From Thermoplasmata archaeon (GTDB taxonomy: Archaea > Thermoplasmatota > Thermoplasmata > Lutacidiplasmatales > UBA184): a stretch of DNA of 64,000 nucleotides. The notes under the pieces are model-generated. The model made no database searches. It saw only the letters and a program-made list of their open reading frames with translations, and had not been told where the DNA came from. Below, in pieces: positions 45,607-54,813 of this stretch; the first letter of the stretch is position 1; each line of letters begins with the position of its first letter. The stretch spans positions 866,672-930,671 of the forward strand of contig JAKIWE010000001.1 in NCBI GenBank assembly GCA_022750195.1, given 5' to 3'. The position numbers and the translations under genes were made by a program.

Positions 45607-46314
45607 CTGACATCCCTAGGTTCGATCCGCGAAGCGGTCGTCGCGTGCCAGCAGTGTCCCCGCCTACGACGGTACTGCGAATCGATCGCCCGGACGCGGA
45701 AAAAGGAGTTCCGAGACCAGACCTACTGGGCCAAGCCCGTCCCGGGTTTCGGTGACCCCAACGCCCGACTCGTCGCCGTCGGGCTCGCCCCCGCCGCCCA
45801 CGGCTCGAATCGGACCGGGCGGGTCTTCACCGGGGACCGCTCGGCAGCGTTCCTGGTCCGTGCGCTCCACGCCGCTGGCTTCGCCAACCAGCCGACGTCG
45901 ACCCACCGCGGCGACGGCCTTCGGTACTCGGACCTGTACCTGACCGCTGCCCTTCGATGCGCCCCGCCCGACAATCGGCCCAAGCCGGACGAAGAACGAA
46001 ACTGTCGACCGTACCTCGTGGCGGAGTTCCGCGCTCTCTCGAACGCGCGCGCGTATCTCGCGCTCGGGGGGATCGCGTGGGAGGCCACGCTCGACGCGGC
46101 GGCCGCCTGTCACGGCGTTCCTCGACCGAAGGTACCGTTCCGCCACGGAGCCTGCGCCGTGCTCGGCCCGGGCCGCCCGTTGGTCTACGCCTCGTTCCAC
46201 CCGAGTCCCCAGAACACCAACACCGGAAAGTTCACCCAGCCGATGCTGGTCGGCCTGCTCGACCAGATTCGAGCGTCGTGGAGCGGTGAAGCTCCCGGCG
46301 CTCGTCAACGCTAA
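45607..46314 (+). CDS. uracil-DNA glycosylase, family-5-like; start codon unresolved
   Basis: 'CQQCPRLRRYCE...YWAKPVPGFGDPNARLVAVGLAPAAHGSNRTGRVFTGDRSAAFL...VYASFHPSPQNTNTGKFT'; ORF track shows only the 3' part because no ATG is in frame upstream. Confidence 0.85.
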   Translation: MTSLGSIREAVVACQQCPRLRRYCESIARTRKKEFRDQTYWAKPVPGFGDPNARLVAVGLAPAAHGSNRTGRVFTGDRSAAFLVRALHAAGFANQPTSTHRGDGLRYSDLYLTAALRCAPPDNRPKPDEERNCRPYLVAEFRALSNARAYLALGGIAWEATLDAAAACHGVPRPKVPFRHGACAVLGPGRPLVYASFHPSPQNTNTGKFTQPMLVGLLDQIRASWSGEAPGARQR

Positions 46315-46340
46315 CCGAGGCGGGGGGTGGCGGCGCGCGA

Positions 46341-48317
46341 ATGACCTTCGAGCTCCTCGAGCGCGACGGGCTCGCCCGGCTGGGACGGTTGGATACGCCC
46401 CACGGCCCGATCCTGACCCCGACGCTTTTGCCGGTCGTCCATCCGGATCCGGCCCGGCAACCCATCGCCCCGTCCGAGATCCGACGGCGGTACGGTCTCG
46501 GCGCGGTGATCACTTCGGCGTACATCACCTGGCGATCCCCTCCGCTCCGGGAGCAGGCCGAAAGCTCCGGCATTCACGCGCTCCTGAACTTCGACGGGCC
46601 GGTGATGACGGACTCCGGCGCCTTCCAACAGCACGCGTACGGCCACCTCGAGGTAGGCGCCGACGCGATCCTGGGTTTCCAGCGGCGGATCGGGAGCGAC
46701 ATCGTCACGGTGCTCGACGAGTTCACCGAGCCCGACGTCGACGAGGCCGCCGCCGCAAAGGCGGTGGAGACGACGATCGGCCGGGCCCGCGCCGCCCGCG
46801 ACCTCCATCGCGGCCTGCTCGCGGTCCCGGTCCAGGGCGGCCGCCACGCCGATCTTCGAAACCGCGCGGCGGCGCAGGCGAGCGAGATCGGAGATGTCCT
46901 GGCCGTCGGCGGCGTGGTACCGCTGTTCGAGAAGTATCGGTACCCCGAGCTCGCGCGCGCGCTCTTGGCGGCCCGGCCCGCCCTGGCCCCGCAGCTGCCG
47001 GTCCACCTCTTCGGGGCAGGGCACCCGATGGTGTTCGCTTTCTCCACGCTCTTCGGCGTTGATCTGTTCGACTCCTCCGCCTACCTGAAGTTCGCGCGTC
47101 GCGGCGATCTGATGTTCCCGTCCGGTACCGTCGCCCTCGACACCCTGCGCGAGCCGTTCTGCCGGTGCTTCCTCTGCGAGAAGATGCCGCTCCCCGAGGT
47201 CGCGAAGGCCCCGCCCGACGAGCGCGTCCGTCGCGTCGCCGAACACAACCTACTCGCCTGCGCCGCGGAGGTGGCGAAGGTTCGGCAAGCGATCCGCGAC
47301 GGCGAGCTCTGGGAGCTCGCGGAGCGGCGCGCGGCGGCCCACCCCGCCCTGTTCGCGGGACTGCGAACCGCGATCCGAGGGCTCCGAGCGTTCATCCCCA
47401 CGGAGCCGGAGACCCGAGCGTCGTTCCGTGTGATCGGGGCACTTAGCGGCCTGCGCCCCGCCGCGATACGGTTCCGAGCCCGAGTGGCTCGCTGGAAGGA
47501 GTCGAAGGGGAGCTTCCGCCCTCATCCGCTCGTCCCACTCTCCCCGCTCGGCCTCCGTCACTCGCCGACCGAGACCCGATCCGGCGAGCCGATCCGTTGG
47601 GAAGCGCTGACCGGACTCGGGCCGGTGCCGGTCGAGTTGACCGAGTTGTACCCCGTCGGCTGCTTCCTCGGCCCGGAGGAGTTCGACGAAGGGCCGTGGC
47701 GACGCGTTCCGCTCCCCGCCGACATAGAGACCGGCGAGCTCCCCGTCGACCGGGATCGCGATTGGAGCGGCGCCTGGACCGAGCGACAGGTCGCGAGCCT
47801 CCTCGAGTGGCAGTACGGAGGGGAGGCGGCGCGAACGTTGGTAGCCGCGGGGCTCGTCGGCGACCGTTCTCCTCGCTCCGGTCGGCTGCGCGCGATCCGC
47901 CGGGGACCCGGAGCACCGGCGTTCGTGGTCGGTGTGGACGGTGTCCCGCGTCCTACCTGGCCGGGCGCCGAACTGCTCCGGTCGGTGCTGCCGCACCCGC
48001 AGAGCCGGATCATCGTACAACCTGACGCAGTCGAGTTCGTCGCCGCCGGGCGGAGCCTGTTCTCGACGTTCGTACAGGGCGGGGACGCCGGCCTCGTCCC
48101 GGGCTCCTCCGCCCTCCTCGTCGATCCGGACGACCGCCTCCTCGCCGTCGGCCGACTGCTGCTCGCCCCGCACGAGATGGGCCGGTTCCAGCGGGGGGTC
48201 GCGGTGCGCGTGATCGGCCACGCCCACAGTCGCGAGCCCCAGATCGAGGAGTCGGAGAGCGGACCGCGGCTCGGCGAGGCCTCCGCGCCGCCGGACCTTG
48301 CGCCGGACGATTCGTAA
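46341..48317 (+). CDS. tgtA: archaeosine tRNA-guanine transglycosylase with PUA-like C-terminus
   Basis: 'VMTDSGAFQQHAYG','VTVLDEFTEP','AVPVQGGRHADLR','CRCFLCEKMP'; C-terminal PUA 'IIVQPDAVEFVAAGRSLFSTFVQGGDAGLVPGSSALLVDPDDRLLAVGRLLL'. Confidence 0.93.
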   Translation: MTFELLERDGLARLGRLDTPHGPILTPTLLPVVHPDPARQPIAPSEIRRRYGLGAVITSAYITWRSPPLREQAESSGIHALLNFDGPVMTDSGAFQQHAYGHLEVGADAILGFQRRIGSDIVTVLDEFTEPDVDEAAAAKAVETTIGRARAARDLHRGLLAVPVQGGRHADLRNRAAAQASEIGDVLAVGGVVPLFEKYRYPELARALLAARPALAPQLPVHLFGAGHPMVFAFSTLFGVDLFDSSAYLKFARRGDLMFPSGTVALDTLREPFCRCFLCEKMPLPEVAKAPPDERVRRVAEHNLLACAAEVAKVRQAIRDGELWELAERRAAAHPALFAGLRTAIRGLRAFIPTEPETRASFRVIGALSGLRPAAIRFRARVARWKESKGSFRPHPLVPLSPLGLRHSPTETRSGEPIRWEALTGLGPVPVELTELYPVGCFLGPEEFDEGPWRRVPLPADIETGELPVDRDRDWSGAWTERQVASLLEWQYGGEAARTLVAAGLVGDRSPRSGRLRAIRRGPGAPAFVVGVDGVPRPTWPGAELLRSVLPHPQSRIIVQPDAVEFVAAGRSLFSTFVQGGDAGLVPGSSALLVDPDDRLLAVGRLLLAPHEMGRFQRGVAVRVIGHAHSREPQIEESESGPRLGEASAPPDLAPDDS

Positions 48318-48380
48318 GCGTCGAGGTTATCATGCCTCGCCCGCCTGCGGGCGCATAGCTCACCCCGTGAGGCCACTACC

Positions 48381-48608
48381 GTGCGGACCTTCCTCCTCCT
48401 GCAGCTCGACAGCGAGGGAGGCGCCTACTCCGATGTGGCCGACCTTCTCGAGGACCTCGGGTTCCGGCGGCAGGATTCCGGCTACGACTTTGTCTACGAC
48501 TGGCCCCGACCCGCGTCGGTCCGTGAGTCGCTCGAGTTCGGCGACCGGGTGCAGGCCGCGCTCCGCGGGCAGCGCGTTTACTTCCGGCTCGAGTCGACGA
48601 CCGACTGA
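48381..48608 (+). CDS. small conserved-looking hypothetical protein (GTG start)
   Basis: 75 aa in consistent frame between tgtA and kae1. Confidence 0.55.
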   Translation: MRTFLLLQLDSEGGAYSDVADLLEDLGFRRQDSGYDFVYDWPRPASVRESLEFGDRVQAALRGQRVYFRLESTTD

Positions 48609-48665
48609 CCCAATCCCAAGCTCCCCGACCACCTTCTTCCGAGCTGGTCGCAGAGCGGTCGTCGC

Positions 48666-49661
48666 ATGATCGTCCTCGGGATCGAGTCGACCGCGCACAC
48701 CGCGTCCGTCGGCATCGTCGGAGAGAACGCCGAGGTCTTGGGCCTCGCGTCGGACATGTACCGGCCGGCGGCCGGCGGGATCCACCCTCGAGAAGCGGCC
48801 AACCACCACGTCGAACTGCTTCCCGGCCTGGTCGCCCGCGCGCTCGAAGCCGCTCATCTTCGACCCCGGGAGATCGACGCGGTCGCCTTCGCGCAAGGCC
48901 CCGGACTCGGGCCCTGCCTGCGGGCCGGCGCGACCGTCGCGCGGATGCTCGCGCTGACGTGGGAACGCCCACTGGTTCCCGTCAACCACTGTGTGGCTCA
49001 CATCGAGATCGCGCGGGTGCTGAGCGGGCTGGACGATCCCTTGCTCTTGTACGCGAGCGGGGGCAACACGCAGGTGGTCGCCTACGGCGCCGGTCGGTAC
49101 CGGGTCCTCGGCGAAACGCTCGACGTCGGCATCGGGAACTTCCTGGACAAGCTGTGGATCGCGATGGGCGGCACCTTCCCCGGTGGCCCTGCCCTCGAGG
49201 CGGAGGCGAAGCTCGGCCACGAACTGATCCCGCTCCCCTACTCGGTCCACGGCATGGACGTGGCGTTCTCCGGCATGCTCACCGCGACGCTCGGGCTCTA
49301 CGCCCAAGGGGTGCCGCGCCCGGACCTGGCGCATTCGGTCGAGGTGACCGCCTACAGCATGCTCACGGAGATCACCGAACGGGCGCTCGCGCACCGCCGT
49401 CGTACGAGCGTCGTCCTGGGCGGAGGGGTCGCGTGCAACGAACGGTTGCGGGGGATGGTGCGGGCGATGGCCGAGGGGCAAGGCGGGACCTCGTTCGCGC
49501 CCCCCAAGTCGCTCTGCGTCGACAACGGTGCGATGATCGCGTGGACCGGGGCGCTCGCCTTTGGCGCCGGGCGAGTGGTCCCGGTCTCCGCCTCCCGGGT
49601 CGAGCCCCGCCAGCGGACCGACCTCGTCGAGGCGCCGTGGCGGCTCCCGCCGGCGGGGTGA
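48666..49661 (+). CDS. kae1: tRNA N6-threonylcarbamoyladenosine enzyme Kae1, not fused to Bud32
   Basis: 'GIESTAHTASVGIV','HPREAANHHVELLP','VNHCVAHIEI','LYASGGNTQVVAY','LGGGVACNERLRGMV'; 331 aa. Confidence 0.95.
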   Translation: MIVLGIESTAHTASVGIVGENAEVLGLASDMYRPAAGGIHPREAANHHVELLPGLVARALEAAHLRPREIDAVAFAQGPGLGPCLRAGATVARMLALTWERPLVPVNHCVAHIEIARVLSGLDDPLLLYASGGNTQVVAYGAGRYRVLGETLDVGIGNFLDKLWIAMGGTFPGGPALEAEAKLGHELIPLPYSVHGMDVAFSGMLTATLGLYAQGVPRPDLAHSVEVTAYSMLTEITERALAHRRRTSVVLGGGVACNERLRGMVRAMAEGQGGTSFAPPKSLCVDNGAMIAWTGALAFGAGRVVPVSASRVEPRQRTDLVEAPWRLPPAG

Positions 49662-49728
49662 CCGCACGCGAATCGGTCCGGGGGACCCACCCCGAGGAGC
49701 GGTTGGAGGTTGGGCGAGGGCCAACGCC

Positions 49729-51660
49729 TCAGTCGGCCCGGAGCCGGACCCGACGGAGGTACTCCTGGTACCGCGGATCGCTACGGTACCGTTCGAAGAC
49801 GGGTGTCCTCGCGAACTCGGAGGGGCTCCGGGTCCCTTCGGCCGCGGCCTGGAACAACGCCTCGAACATCCGGTCCGCATCGCCCACGGCGGCGTACGCC
49901 CACACGAGCAGGACCGAAGAGACCGGGCGTTCGGCGCCGACCGCCCGCAGGCTCTCGAGCTCCCGCAGGGCTTCCTCCCGCATGCCTAGCAGCCCGTAGG
50001 CGGTCGTCGCCGCGGCGTACCGCAACGCCCCCCGGCCGGCGGGGTCGAGCGACTGGAGAGCGGCCAGGGCCTCCAACTTTTGGCCGCGGTAGGCAAAGTA
50101 CGCCATCTTGTAGAATCGGGCCAGGTCCCACTCGCCTCCGAGCTCCTCGAGCCGCTTCCATCCCGCGAGAGCGGCCGCATCGTCGCCGACGAGCCATCCG
50201 CGGAGCGCCCGGTGGAACAGGATCACCGGAGAGAGCGGGTCCGCCTCCTCGGCGCGCTCAAGTTGGTGGATCGCCTCCGCCTCCCGTCCGAGCGACATGA
50301 GATCCAAGTAGTACCACTGGCGCGCGGAGGCGTACATGGGATTGAGTTCGATCGCCCGCCGGAACTCGCGCTCCGACTCCGACCATCGGTATTGGCGGGC
50401 GAACGACAGGCCCAGGGAGGCGTGGGCCTCGGCCATGCGCGGGTCGAGCGCTATCGCCCGCTCGGCGGCCTCTTGGGCCTTGGCGCCGCCCTCTTTCGGG
50501 TCGATCCACGACTGGTTGACCAGGATCGAGTAGCAGTCGGCGATCCCGGACCAGGCGGCAGCGTATGTGGGGTCGATCCGCAACGCCTCGTCGAAGGAAC
50601 GGAGCGCCGCGCGAACGGGCTCCTCCGACCGGCGGTTCCAGAGATACCGCCCCCGAAGATAGGCGCTGAAGGCCGCGGGGTCCGGGGGGGGCCGGTGGTC
50701 CTCCGGGGCCAACGGCGGCAACGCCACGTTGAGCGCGGTCGCCACCTCCTTCGCGACGTCGCTCTGGATCGCGAAGATATCGACGAGCTCGCGGTCGTAC
50801 CGCTCCGACCAGAGGTGCTCCTCCGTTGCTGCGTCGACGAGCTGGGCGGTCACCCGGATCCGCGTGCCCGCTCGACGGACGCTCCCCTCCAGGATGCTCC
50901 CGACGCGCAGTTCCCTCCCGATCTCCGAGACACCCTTCCTCGCCCCGCGGTACCGCATGACGGACGTCCGAGCGATCACCCGAAGGCCCGGGACCCGGGA
51001 GAGCTCCGCGATGATCTCCTCGGTGAGGCCATCGGCGAAGAACTCGTCCTGAGGGTCAGGGCTCATGTTGGCCAGCGGCAGCACCGCGATCCGTCGGGCG
51101 AAGGCGCCGGGGGGGAGGCCGTCGACCACCGGCGCCAGGGCTGAATCGAGGGCCACGGCGTAGACCTCCATCGGGAACTCCACGTTCTTGAGGGCGGTCC
51201 GGGGGAGCTTGGTCATCGAGTTCGCGACCTTGTTGTGGACCTGCGCGAACACCTGCTCTGAGATGCAGATCCCCCCGGGCTCGGCCAGCGGCTCGATGCG
51301 AGAGGCAAGGTTGATCGCGTCGCCGAGGACGTCGTCCTCGGAGTGGACCACGTCCCCCAGATGGATCCCGATCCGCACGAGGATCCGGTCCGGCTCCGTC
51401 ACCCTGAGGTTGTGCTGCTGGAGCCGGCGCTGGACCTCGATCGCGCACGCGGTGGCCTCGAGCGCGCTGTCGAACTCGACGAGGAACGAATCTCCGATCG
51501 TCTTGATCTCGCGACCGTGGTAGTCGGGAAAGATCGGTCGGAGAAGCCGGTGATGCGCTTCGAGAAGTTCTAGGGCGTGGTGCTCGTCGCGCTGGGTGAG
51601 CGCGGTAAAGCCGACCATGTCGGTGAACATGATCGCGGCGAGCCGCCGAGCCGCAGCCAC
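49729..51660 (-). CDS. class III adenylate/guanylate cyclase with TolB-like and TPR regions
   Basis: 'RRLAAIMFTDMVGFTALTQRDE','EIKTIGDSFLVEF','GDAINLASRIEPLAEPGGICIS','FADGLTEEIIAELS', C-terminal TPR helices. Confidence 0.87.
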   Translation of the reverse strand: MAAARRLAAIMFTDMVGFTALTQRDEHHALELLEAHHRLLRPIFPDYHGREIKTIGDSFLVEFDSALEATACAIEVQRRLQQHNLRVTEPDRILVRIGIHLGDVVHSEDDVLGDAINLASRIEPLAEPGGICISEQVFAQVHNKVANSMTKLPRTALKNVEFPMEVYAVALDSALAPVVDGLPPGAFARRIAVLPLANMSPDPQDEFFADGLTEEIIAELSRVPGLRVIARTSVMRYRGARKGVSEIGRELRVGSILEGSVRRAGTRIRVTAQLVDAATEEHLWSERYDRELVDIFAIQSDVAKEVATALNVALPPLAPEDHRPPPDPAAFSAYLRGRYLWNRRSEEPVRAALRSFDEALRIDPTYAAAWSGIADCYSILVNQSWIDPKEGGAKAQEAAERAIALDPRMAEAHASLGLSFARQYRWSESEREFRRAIELNPMYASARQWYYLDLMSLGREAEAIHQLERAEEADPLSPVILFHRALRGWLVGDDAAALAGWKRLEELGGEWDLARFYKMAYFAYRGQKLEALAALQSLDPAGRGALRYAAATTAYGLLGMREEALRELESLRAVGAERPVSSVLLVWAYAAVGDADRMFEALFQAAAEGTRSPSEFARTPVFERYRSDPRYQEYLRRVRLRAD

Positions 51661-51792
51661 GGACCCTGCATGGGGGCTCGTAGATTAGTTGGTCCCCGAG
51701 TCGCGACTCGATCGAGGCAATCGCGCAGGCCCGGACACTCTCCGTGACGAGGGCGCCGTCCCGAAGGAGTCGACGGCCCTCTGGCCCGCGCC

Positions 51793-52773
51793 CTAGCGAA
51801 GGCGAGCCAGGACCAGCCAGGTAAGACCGGTGGCGCCGAGCGCGTGCATCGAGGCCCCGACGCTCCCTCCGAAGTGCGGCAAGGGACCATCCCAGGTCAG
51901 CAGGGGAAGAAGCGGGTCCGCGATGCCGGTGGCCAGCAACGGGGTACGTTCGGAGGGAGTGAGCGCCGTGACGCCACGAGGGCCGTACACGAGGGCGATC
52001 GTGTGGCCGGTTCCGTACACTTCGCCGAGGCACGATGGGTACGGGCTGGGGGAGTAGTCGAGGGTGTTCAGTTCGAGGTTAGGTCCCGCCGGCGCTGGCT
52101 GACCGTCGACATACAGCGCGATCGAGTGCGAGCTGTCGGGCGTGTAGCCCAGAAGGTCGTTGGTGGTGTAGACGATCGGTCGGTTGGCCGCGGTGGAGTT
52201 GACCGAGACCGACGTATACGACTGGGACCAGACCGAGAAGAAGTCCGATAGATTGTAAGTGTACGGCCACGGCGACTGGAGGTAGATCGTCCCGACAGGA
52301 AGATTCGGGGGCGCCGGCGGATGCGTGGCGAGCGGGAGGTCGCACTCGTACGGAGCTCCGTTCATCGAGTACGACGTGTTCCGGCCGATCGAATCGGGGA
52401 AGGCCACCGTCTGGCCGTTGATCGAGAGCCGCACGAACGAATGGACGTTGACGGCCAGTGCCGCGCCCGGACACCAGGTGCCCGAGAAATCGGTCGTCGA
52501 GTGTGGAGGGAACGCCGGCGTCCCGCTCGGGTTGGCGGTGAACTGGAGACACGGGACGCTGAACGGGTGGAAGACCACGAGCACGACGACCACCGCGATG
52601 ACCACGCCGCTCGATCCGCCGACGACCGCCGCACGCCGCCACGGCGAGCCGACGCCCTTGCCCCCATGCTTGCCCTTCGCGGAGCGGTCGCGCCGTCGTT
52701 TCTCGCGGCGTTCCTCCGGAGTGAGCTGCTCGGGAGCCTTCTCCGGGGAACGTTGGATCCGGCGCTTGGCCAC
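51793..52773 (-). CDS. hypothetical membrane-anchored protein
   Basis: Basic N-terminus then TM 'AAVVGGSSGVVIAVVVVLVVFHPF'; C-terminal hydrophobic segment. Confidence 0.65.
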   Translation of the reverse strand: MAKRRIQRSPEKAPEQLTPEERREKRRRDRSAKGKHGGKGVGSPWRRAAVVGGSSGVVIAVVVVLVVFHPFSVPCLQFTANPSGTPAFPPHSTTDFSGTWCPGAALAVNVHSFVRLSINGQTVAFPDSIGRNTSYSMNGAPYECDLPLATHPPAPPNLPVGTIYLQSPWPYTYNLSDFFSVWSQSYTSVSVNSTAANRPIVYTTNDLLGYTPDSSHSIALYVDGQPAPAGPNLELNTLDYSPSPYPSCLGEVYGTGHTIALVYGPRGVTALTPSERTPLLATGIADPLLPLLTWDGPLPHFGGSVGASMHALGATGLTWLVLARLR

Positions 52774-52864
52774 GGGCGAGCGAGAGGGGGCCCCTCCATA
52801 AACCTCACCAACCCGCCCCGTGCGGTCGGGCCGCCGTTATCAAGCGCTCCGGGCTGGCTCGACC

Positions 52865-54112
52865 GTGGAGGCGGCCGACGTCGTCGTGGTCGGAGCCGGC
52901 CCGGCCGGCTCGACCGTCGCCTTCGAGCTCGCGCGACACGGTCACCACGTCGTACTGGTCGAGGAGCACGCGAGGGTCGGGCGCCCCGTGCAGTGCGCCG
53001 GTCTCGTCTCACAGCGCGTGCTCGACCTCGCCGGCTCGACCTCCTTCGTGCGCCGACCGGTGAAGGGCGCCACCGTGTTCTCGCCGGCGCTCCAGTCGGT
53101 CACGTTCCGCGCAGCGGAACCGCGCGCCTTCGTGATCGACCGGGCCGGCCTCGACATCCACTTGGCCGACCGCGCCGCGCGTGCCGGCGCGACGGTGCTG
53201 ACCGGCTGGAGGTTCGACGGACTGGACGCACCGCCGAACGGCTCCGCACGTCTCCGTCTCTTGGGACCGTCGAACGAAGCCAGATCGATCGACGCGCGAC
53301 TCGTCGTGGGGGCCGACGGGGTCGCCTCCGCCGTCGCCCGCGCCTTTCGGCTCCGACGGCCGGTCGAGATCCTCCCCGCGTTCGAATCGGAGTTCGGCGA
53401 GAGCCCGGGAGACCCGGACACGGTCGAGGTGTATCTGGGCAACGAACTTTCCCCGGGACTGTTCGGATGGTGGATCCCGGACGGGGACGGCGGCGCCCGG
53501 GCCGGAGTCGCGGTCAACGCGGGCGCGATCACGGCCCGCGAGTACTGCCAGCGGCTCGAACGCCAGATCGCCCGTCGCTTCGGTCGCCCGTTGAAGGCGC
53601 CGACCGGCTTCCTCGTCTCCGGGATCCCTATCGGCACGCTACCGCGCACGAGCGCCGATCGCGTGTTGCTCGTCGGCGATGCGGCGGCCCAGGTGAAACC
53701 GCTCAGCGGCGGGGGCATCTACACCGGCATGCGGTGCGCCCAGATCGCCGCCGAGGTCGCCCACCGTGCGCTAGGGTCGAACGACCTCTCGGCTCGTGCC
53801 CTAGCCGTCTATGACGCGAGCTGGAAGGCGGAGCTGGGGGAAGAGTTCTCGAAGGCGCTCTACCTTCGGCGGCTCTTACTGCGCCTCTCCGACGCCGACC
53901 TCGAAAAGGTCGTATCGGCCCTCAAGGGTGCCGGACTCACCGAGGTGATCGTAGCGTTCGGTGACATCGACTTCCCGACGGGCGTCGCGCGGGCGTTGCT
54001 CCGTCAGTCGCCGTCGCTCGTGCGGTTGTTCCCGAAGGCCCTGTCCGCCCTGCTCTCGTCCGGCGGCGTCCGAGCGCCGGAGCTCGACGTCGGTCCCCGG
54101 CGGAGTCCGTAG
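52865..54112 (+). CDS. geranylgeranyl reductase family flavoprotein (GTG start)
   Basis: 'ADVVVVGAGPAGSTVAFELARHGHHVVLVEEHARVGRPVQCAGLVSQRVLD','VLLVGDAAAQVKPLSGGGIYTGMRCAQIAAEV'. Confidence 0.92.
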   Translation: MEAADVVVVGAGPAGSTVAFELARHGHHVVLVEEHARVGRPVQCAGLVSQRVLDLAGSTSFVRRPVKGATVFSPALQSVTFRAAEPRAFVIDRAGLDIHLADRAARAGATVLTGWRFDGLDAPPNGSARLRLLGPSNEARSIDARLVVGADGVASAVARAFRLRRPVEILPAFESEFGESPGDPDTVEVYLGNELSPGLFGWWIPDGDGGARAGVAVNAGAITAREYCQRLERQIARRFGRPLKAPTGFLVSGIPIGTLPRTSADRVLLVGDAAAQVKPLSGGGIYTGMRCAQIAAEVAHRALGSNDLSARALAVYDASWKAELGEEFSKALYLRRLLLRLSDADLEKVVSALKGAGLTEVIVAFGDIDFPTGVARALLRQSPSLVRLFPKALSALLSSGGVRAPELDVGPRRSP

Positions 54113-54813
54113 TAACCGCCTACCCCCGCGGCGATGATCGCCCCGGCGAGAAGGCCGTAGATCCAAAGGCTCTGGGTTGGCGCGAGGACCGTGACCGCCG
54201 TCTCGGGAAGGACGCCGGAAACGTTCAGGCGGCTGACGTTGAGGGACGGGAGTCCGGTCGGGGCGTGGCTGCCGTTGGTCGCGTAGCTCCAACTGCTCGA
54301 GCTGAAGAACCCCCGGGAAGCGAGGTAGAAGCCGGTCCCGTTCACCTCGAACCGCAGCGAGGTCCGCACCGCGTAGTCGCCGAGGGGTGTACCCGTAGGT
54401 ACGAGGACCTGAGTGGACCCCGACTCGCTCGACGACGACGCGAGGGAGCTGAAGGCGTAGGAGACGACGCCGGCGAACGAGCCCGAACCGTTGGAGAGCT
54501 CCGGGACGGTGCCGCCCCCGATCGGGCCGGTGGCATTCCCTGGATAGGCGTTGAAGGCGTACAGCTCGAACCGAACCACCACCTGAGCGAGGGACGAAGG
54601 GAGAGGGTCGTGCAAGGTCCACGTGAAACTCGACGAGCTGCCCGGGGCCGTCACCGGCACCGCGAGATGGGCGAGGAAGCCGTTCGATGTGGCGAGCGGA
54701 AGAACCGGGTACGCCGGGGCTCCGCTCGCCGCCGGGAGCAGGAGAACCGTCGCGAAGGCGAGAACGCCGAGAGCGCGGAGACCGCCGAGGCCCCGCCGAA
54801 GGTCGCTAGGCAC
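54004..54813 (-). CDS. secreted TM-anchored hypothetical protein
   Basis: Signal peptide 'VLAFATVLLLPAASGAPA'; C-terminal TM 'LWIYGLLAGAIIAAGVGGYYGLRRG'. Confidence 0.7.
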   Translation of the reverse strand: MPSDLRRGLGGLRALGVLAFATVLLLPAASGAPAYPVLPLATSNGFLAHLAVPVTAPGSSSSFTWTLHDPLPSSLAQVVVRFELYAFNAYPGNATGPIGGGTVPELSNGSGSFAGVVSYAFSSLASSSSESGSTQVLVPTGTPLGDYAVRTSLRFEVNGTGFYLASRGFFSSSSWSYATNGSHAPTGLPSLNVSRLNVSGVLPETAVTVLAPTQSLWIYGLLAGAIIAAGVGGYYGLRRGPTSSSGARTPPDESRADRAFGNNRTSDGD

